From JAJPJX01 sp964568355 (GTDB lineage: Bacteria > Acidobacteriota > Terriglobia > Bryobacterales > Bryobacteraceae), in assembly GCA_964568355.1 (NCBI GenBank), contig CAZMRK010000292.1:1-7813 (forward strand): a DNA stretch of 7,813 nt, read 5' to 3'. The notes below the pieces were generated by a model, which did not search any database, was not told the DNA's origin, and saw nothing but the letters and a program-made list of their open reading frames with translations. The number at the start of each line of letters is the position of its first letter. Position 1 is the stretch's first letter. The position numbers were made by a program, and so were the translations under genes. This document shows positions 5,089-7,813 of this stretch, in pieces.

Positions 5089-6270
5089 TCCTACCTTGAA
5101 CTTTCGCACGTAATCGGGGCGCAGCTCGCTGCCCATGCCGGGAGTCTCCGGGGCCAGGATGGCGCCATCGGCCATGCGCAATTTCTCCACAGCGGAGGAG
5201 TCCCCTTTCAAGCTGCCGGTCTCCATGTAGATCGCATTGGGCATGGACAGCAGCATGTGCAGATTGGTCGGTCCGCCGCCATGGCTGGCGAGTTCCAGGC
5301 CAAAGCCGTCGGCGATCGCACCGATCTCGAGCCATTCGGTCAGTCCGCCGGCGCGCCGGTTATCGGGCTGCACCACGTCGGCGCCGTGCCGGCTAATGAG
5401 ATCGACGTAGGCGTACTTGGTGTACTCGTTTTCACCGGTGGCAATGCGGATATCGAGGGTCCGTGCCAGTTCGGCGTAGCCGTCCTTCTCAAAGGGCGTG
5501 AGGGGCTCTTCGTACCAGAAACAACCCATCTCCTGGTAAACGCGGCCCCGACGAATGGCCTCATTGGTATGGAAGACCTGATTGGCATCCACCATGACGC
5601 GGTGCCCCTTACCGGCGAGATCCAGGGCGGCACGGATCCGGCGGACGTCGTCTTCGAGCGTATCGCGGCCCACCTTAATCTTGACGGCGTGGAAGCCCTC
5701 TTCAAAGGCGGACGAGAGGGCGCGCCGGAAGTGCGACAGATCCGCGTCATTTTCGTAATACCAGCCGGACATCGAATAGGCCGGCATCCGCTGGCCGTAG
5801 GCGCCAATCATCTTGTAGACCGGCAATCCCGCGGCCTTCCCCAGGATGTCCCACACGGCGATATCGGCGGCAGCGATCGCAAACTGCACCACTCCCTGTA
5901 CGCCGTGATATTCGAGCGCCTTCCAGAGATCGGAGCGGAGTTTCTTGGGGAAGCTCGGATCCTGACCGACGAGTACGGGCTTAATTTCGGTTTCCAGGAT
6001 GGTCTGAACCACTTTGGGACCGCCGGCGATGGTACCGAAGGAGGTATACGCCCATCCGGTGATGCCGGCATCGGTCTCCAGCCGCAGCACGACTCCGCCT
6101 CCTTCGACTCCGAAAGTGTGAATGGAGTCGTAGTAGGGACGCCGGGCGGGAAATCGCAACAGATCAGTCTGGAGGCCGGTGATTTTGAGCTGGCCTTTGA
6201 GCGCGGCCGCACCGGCCAGCGCGGGGGTCCCAGCGGCGGCCGCGAGTTGGAAGAAATCGCGACGGTTCAT
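5086..6270 (-). CDS. Tat-exported mandelate racemase/muconate lactonizing enzyme family protein (probable sugar-acid dehydratase)
   Basis: A 394-residue enolase-superfamily enzyme that would abstract the alpha proton of a carboxylate, probably to dehydrate an aldonic or uronic-type acid. The N-terminus MNRRDFFQLAAAAG is a twin-arginine signal ending near LAGAAA, so export to the periplasm is predicted. Catalytic residues can all be placed: Lys197 and Lys199 (KIK), metal ligands Asp228 (VDAN), Glu254 (YEEP) and Glu280 (TGEN), the His-Asp dyad Asp303 (QPDN) and His330 (SHGG), and Glu350. From Lys199 onward their spacings (29, 26, 26, 23, 27, 20) equal those between Lys166, Asp195, Glu221, Glu247, Asp270, His297 and Glu317 of mandelate racemase. 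This fixes the subgroup but not the substrate. I start at the ATG of MNRRDF: an in-frame TTG at 6288 would add MYYHSL ahead of the signal. No Shine-Dalgarno precedes it. First gene of the operon with two PPK2 genes. Confidence 0.93.
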   Translation of the reverse strand: MNRRDFFQLAAAAGTPALAGAAALKGQLKITGLQTDLLRFPARRPYYDSIHTFGVEGGGVVLRLETDAGITGWAYTSFGTIAGGPKVVQTILETEIKPVLVGQDPSFPKKLRSDLWKALEYHGVQGVVQFAIAAADIAVWDILGKAAGLPVYKMIGAYGQRMPAYSMSGWYYENDADLSHFRRALSSAFEEGFHAVKIKVGRDTLEDDVRRIRAALDLAGKGHRVMVDANQVFHTNEAIRRGRVYQEMGCFWYEEPLTPFEKDGYAELARTLDIRIATGENEYTKYAYVDLISRHGADVVQPDNRRAGGLTEWLEIGAIADGFGLELASHGGGPTNLHMLLSMPNAIYMETGSLKGDSSAVEKLRMADGAILAPETPGMGSELRPDYVRKFKVG

Positions 6271-6279
6271 GAGGGAATG

Positions 6280-6285
6280 ATAGTA
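6280..6285 (-). promoter_or_regulatory. Candidate -10 box for the enolase-superfamily/PPK2 operon
   Basis: TACTAT on the minus strand ends 9 bases before the ATG at 6270. The intervening CATTCCCTC has no Shine-Dalgarno, which suggests a leaderless or near-leaderless mRNA. No clear -35 box is seen about 17 bases upstream. The same geometry recurs at three other starts in the window. Confidence 0.4.
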
Positions 6286-6352
6286 CAACGCGGCGCGGTT
6301 TCCCGGGCGAAAAAATCACGCGGCGGAGGGTTTGCGGAAAGGATGGCGCGGG

Positions 6353-6358
6353 TACAAT
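6353..6358 (+). promoter_or_regulatory. Candidate -10 box for the DinB-like gene
   Basis: TACAAT ends 8 bases before the ATG at 6367. The spacer GGGCCTAT is not placed as a ribosome-binding site. A poor -35 candidate, TTGCGG at 6332-6337, is 15 bases upstream. This is consistent with a leaderless transcript. Confidence 0.45.
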
Positions 6359-6366
6359 GGGCCTAT

Positions 6367-6879
6367 ATGGTACGCGTAGAATCAGTACTTGGCTCCTGGA
6401 AAACGATCCGCCAGGACACGGCCCAGGCCGTGGAAGACTGTCCGGCAGGAGCTCTGGATTTCCGTCCCGCGCCGGAGTTGATGTCTTTTCGGGAAAGCGC
6501 CCTCCACATTCTGGACGCGGGAAATGCGCTCTCCGGCCTTCTCCTGGCAGGCGAGACTAATATGACGGCCCCGGACTTTCGCGAGAAGATGAAGGCCTAC
6601 CGTTCCGCGCTTCCCGCCGATGCCGGCGCCAGCGCGCTGGCGGCCGAATTGCGCGAGGCGGTAAACCGCCGCACGAGCGAGTTCGCGCAGCAGACTCCGG
6701 AATTTTTCTCCCAGCTCATCACGCGTTTTGACGGCCAGCAAGTGACCCGCCTGGAGATGGTGCAAACGATTAAAGAACACGAATTGACGCACCGCCAGCA
6801 TCTGTTTCTTTGCCTGCGTCTGCAGGGAATTGTGCCCGCGACCACGCGCCGCCGCATGGCAGCACAAGCCGGGCGTTGA
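6367..6879 (+). CDS. DinB/YfiT-like putative metal-binding protein
   Basis: A 170-residue cytosolic protein of the DinB/YfiT-like superfamily, a four-helix bundle with a metal bound by three histidines. The expected ligands are visible: His47 in ALHILDAG, and His138 and His142 in KEHELTHRQH, the last two spaced HxxxH as in the family. Predicted helices run at about 5-25, 42-62, 86-116 and 124-152, and the length fits. Some members are thiol-dependent S-transferases (bacillithiol, mycothiol) and others metal-dependent hydrolases; nothing here decides between them. The frame is open far upstream of 6367, but that part is antisense to the enolase-superfamily gene. The ATG at 6367, just after a -10-like TACAAT and at the start of helix 1, is the sensible start. 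The gene is divergent from the enolase-superfamily operon, 96 bases away. Confidence 0.85.
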   Translation: MVRVESVLGSWKTIRQDTAQAVEDCPAGALDFRPAPELMSFRESALHILDAGNALSGLLLAGETNMTAPDFREKMKAYRSALPADAGASALAAELREAVNRRTSEFAQQTPEFFSQLITRFDGQQVTRLEMVQTIKEHELTHRQHLFLCLRLQGIVPATTRRRMAAQAGR

Positions 6880-6895
6880 GGGGCTTCGCGGGGAG

Positions 6896-6924
6896 TTGGC
6901 AAGGCGCATAGAGTTTCGTATAAA
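6896..6924 (+). promoter_or_regulatory. Sigma70-type promoter of the LysW-like gene
   Basis: TTGGCA (6896-6901) and TATAAA (6919-6924) are separated by exactly 17 bases, close to consensus. Transcription would start near 6931 and give a short leader of about 20 bases containing the strong GGGGAGGA ribosome-binding site at 6937-6944, 8 bases before the ATG at 6953. It lies in the 73-base gap after the DinB-like gene, so the LysW-like gene probably has its own expression. Confidence 0.7.
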
Positions 6925-6952
6925 GAAAGAGTACTTGGGGAGGAATTCGATC

Positions 6953-7171
6953 ATGGTGACTTGTCCCGTTTGTGATGGCGCAATCGACGTGGATGAGGAA
7001 GACGTCGACGAAGGTGATTCGATTAGTTGCGATGAGTGCGGCGCAGACTTGAAGGTCGTCGGCACCGATCCGCTGGAACTCGAATCTGCCGAGGAACTCG
7101 AGGAGGACGAAGAAGAGGAAGAATTCCTGGAAAACGACGACGAAGATGAGATGGAAGACGACTGGAAATAG
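6953..7171 (+). CDS. LysW-like zinc-ribbon protein with an extended acidic tail
   Basis: A 72-residue protein whose first 45 residues match the LysW amino-group carrier pattern: CPVC (4-7) and CDEC (26-29) forming a zinc ribbon, then ADLKVVGTDPLELE (31-44). LysW proteins carry alpha-aminoadipate or glutamate during lysine or arginine synthesis, attached to the side chain of a C-terminal Glu in an EDWGE motif (family knowledge). Here residues 45-70 are mostly Glu and Asp and the end is EDDWK: the Trp is recognisable, but Gly-Glu is replaced by Lys. The usual attachment residue is therefore missing. LysW is commonly around 55-60 residues, so the acidic tract looks like an insertion. I see no lysX, lysZ or lysY in the window. 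A strong Shine-Dalgarno and promoter support this start and high expression. It may be a LysW relative with another role, such as an acidic adaptor. Confidence 0.82.
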   Translation: MVTCPVCDGAIDVDEEDVDEGDSISCDECGADLKVVGTDPLELESAEELEEDEEEEEFLENDDEDEMEDDWK

Positions 7172-7222
7172 GTCGTCGGCCTGGCCCCGGGGGGCGGGTA
7201 ACGCATCCGACAGCTACCGCGT

Positions 7223-7228
7223 CAAAAT
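7223..7228 (+). promoter_or_regulatory. Weak candidate -10 box before the carboxypeptidase-regulatory-like gene
   Basis: CAAAAT ends 8 bases before the ATG at 7237, the same geometry as the boxes at 3144 and 6353. It may equally be chance, because GGGAAG at 7230-7235 can act as a ribosome-binding site for the second ATG at 7243. Confidence 0.25.
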
Positions 7229-7242
7229 AGGGAAGTATGGAA

Positions 7243-7608
7243 ATGCCTCAAAAAAGCTGGATCGCAGGTCTCTTCATCATATTGCTTGGCGCCGCGCTGG
7301 CCTTGCCGGCGGATAAAGATAAGAAGGGTGCTGACAGCAGACTTCGTTCGGTCCAAGGCACAGTCACCAACGCGGAAGAAAAAGCTGTGGATGGCGCGGT
7401 GGTGCAGATCAAGAATACCAAATCTCTGCAAGTGCGCTCGTTCATCACCAAAGAACACGGAGCGTATTATTTTCACGGCTTGAGCCCTGACGTGGACTAC
7501 GAACTGCGGGCGGAATATCAGGGGACCGCCAGTTCCACGAAGACGCTCAGCTCGTTCGATTCCCGCAAGCAGGCCGTGATGAACCTGAAACTGGAACCCA
7601 AAAAATAA
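7243..7608 (+). CDS. Small secreted protein with a carboxypeptidase-regulatory-like domain
   Basis: A 121-residue exported protein. Residues 1-23 (start MPQKSWIAGLFIILL) form a signal peptide with a probable cut near ALALPA. The mature part is a single beta-sandwich of the carboxypeptidase regulatory-like type. RSVQGTVTNAEEKAVDGAVVQ opens it, with the G-x-V-x-(11-12)-G-A-x-V pattern of the fold. GAYYFHGLSPDVDYELRAEY follows, the usual strand-turn-strand before the last strands, and VMNLKLEP ends it. No catalytic residues are expected; such domains act in binding or structure, and in acidobacteria they are frequent in envelope proteins (general knowledge). Two in-frame ATGs compete: 7237, with a -10-like box 8 bases away, and 7243, with GGGAAG 7 bases upstream. 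I choose 7243 because it gives the better signal-peptide start. Thirty-nine bases separate it from the redoxin gene, so they may be cotranscribed. Confidence 0.8.
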   Translation: MPQKSWIAGLFIILLGAALALPADKDKKGADSRLRSVQGTVTNAEEKAVDGAVVQIKNTKSLQVRSFITKEHGAYYFHGLSPDVDYELRAEYQGTASSTKTLSSFDSRKQAVMNLKLEPKK

Positions 7609-7611
7609 CCC

Positions 7612-7629
7612 GCGGCCCGCTGCGGCCGC
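7612..7629 (+). other. GC hairpin between the two secreted-protein genes
   Basis: GCGGCC (7612-7617) and GGCCGC (7624-7629) can pair across a six-base loop. No T-run follows, so this is not a standard terminator. It could damp read-through or stabilise the upstream mRNA end. The downstream ribosome-binding site GGAGG (7637-7641) stays outside the hairpin. Confidence 0.35.
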
Positions 7630-7647
7630 ATTGACTGGAGGGAAAAC

Positions 7648-7813
7648 ATGAAGCGGCTCCCGTTGCTCGGCGCCCTGATCCTCTGTTGCTTACTGGCTTT
7701 CGGGCAGGAATTCAAAGTAGGCTCGAAGGTCTCCGACTTCCAGATCACCGACCTGCGTGGAAATGCGGTCTCCTACTCCGCGCTCAAGGGCGACATCACC
7801 GTGGTGGTATTCA
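7648..7813 (+). CDS. N-terminus of a secreted thioredoxin-like/redoxin protein (3' end outside window)
   Basis: Fifty-five codons are visible before the edge. MKRLPLLGALILCCLLAFGQ is a signal peptide; the Cys-Cys pair lies inside its hydrophobic core and does not make a good lipobox. The mature part starts EFKVGSKVSDFQITDLRGN and continues through SALKGDITVVVF. This is the characteristic opening of AhpC/TSA-redoxin and TlpA-type thioredoxin-like domains: the G-x-x-x-x-D-F strand, the L-x-G turn, and the V-V-x-F strand that leads to the active-site Cys. The catalytic Cys lies beyond the window, so peroxiredoxin and disulfide reductase cannot be told apart. A strong GGAGG ribosome-binding site lies 6 bases before the ATG. 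Confidence 0.82.
   Translation, partial: MKRLPLLGALILCCLLAFGQEFKVGSKVSDFQITDLRGNAVSYSALKGDITVVVF

Noticed and set aside
6271..6288. Extension of the enolase-superfamily protein to an in-frame TTG
   Set aside because: It would place six residues before a good Tat signal and would overlap the -10-like TACTAT; the ATG at 6270 is better.
6299..6312. Imperfect inverted repeat TTTCCCGGGCGAAA between the divergent genes, as an operator
   Set aside because: The outer and inner symmetry have different centres, and no regulator gene is adjacent. Chance is likely in GC-rich sequence.
5059..6366. Long plus-strand open frame running into the DinB-like gene
   Set aside because: It is antisense to the enolase-superfamily gene, which has every catalytic residue. 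The upstream part has no recognisable domain; only the part from 6367 is real.
7181..7196. C/G run after the LysW-like gene as an intrinsic terminator
   Set aside because: It contains a self-complementary CCCCGGGG but has no loop of normal size and no following T-tract.
6382..7206. Minus-strand open frame with long serine runs
   Set aside because: The serine runs are the reverse complement of the Glu/Asp codons of the LysW-like acidic tail, and the rest is antisense to the DinB-like gene.
1..7813. CRISPR array, transposon ends, tRNA or phage signs
   Set aside because: No spaced direct repeats, terminal inverted repeats, transposase or integrase frames, or tRNA-like cloverleaf were seen on either strand.

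Overview
The window looks like a chromosomal stretch of a GC-rich Gram-negative bacterium. The most likely source is an acidobacterium of the Solibacter/Bryobacter type. That placement is an inference from gene content and style: a Tat-exported mandelate-racemase-family enzyme, a LysW-like zinc-ribbon protein, a small secreted carboxypeptidase-regulatory-like protein, and AT-rich -10-like boxes sitting 8-9 bases before several start codons. No rRNA, tRNA, CRISPR array, insertion sequence or integrase is visible, and no gene-free stretch exceeds about 100 bases.

Left part (1-3123). The window opens with the last 51 codons of a plus-strand protein that resembles the C-terminal beta-sandwich of a glycoside hydrolase. 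Its stop codon overlaps the stop of a minus-strand operon. Read in its own direction, that operon encodes an inositol-monophosphatase-superfamily phosphatase (histidinol-phosphatase-like), a secreted TIM-barrel protein resembling clan A glycoside hydrolases, and a zinc-dependent sorbitol/threonine-type dehydrogenase. Joints are tight: 4 bases between the first two genes and a 4-base ATGA overlap between the last two. Carbohydrate or polyol metabolism is a reasonable but unproven theme.

Middle (3124-6366). A 35-base divergent gap leads rightward into an uncharacterised 125-residue protein gene. Convergent with it is a second minus-strand operon: a Tat-signal mandelate-racemase-subgroup enolase-superfamily enzyme followed by two PPK2-family polyphosphate kinases of 253 residues each. 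The two PPK2 ORFs lie in the same reading frame, separated only by a TAG stop and one CTC codon. Their order (degenerate domain first, intact domain second) is that of the fused two-domain polyphosphate:AMP phosphotransferases. The first copy has His where the Walker B Asp is expected.

Right part (6367-7813, all plus strand). This holds a DinB/YfiT-like three-histidine protein, then a 72-residue LysW-like zinc ribbon with a long acidic tail and a non-canonical C-terminus, driven by a near-consensus sigma70 promoter. A small secreted carboxypeptidase-regulatory-like protein follows, and then the start of a secreted thioredoxin-like/redoxin gene cut by the window edge.

No defence system, phage or large new system is evident. 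The items most worth a second look are the stop-codon-split PPK2 pair, the altered LysW-like protein, and the recurring start-proximal -10 boxes that suggest leaderless transcripts.
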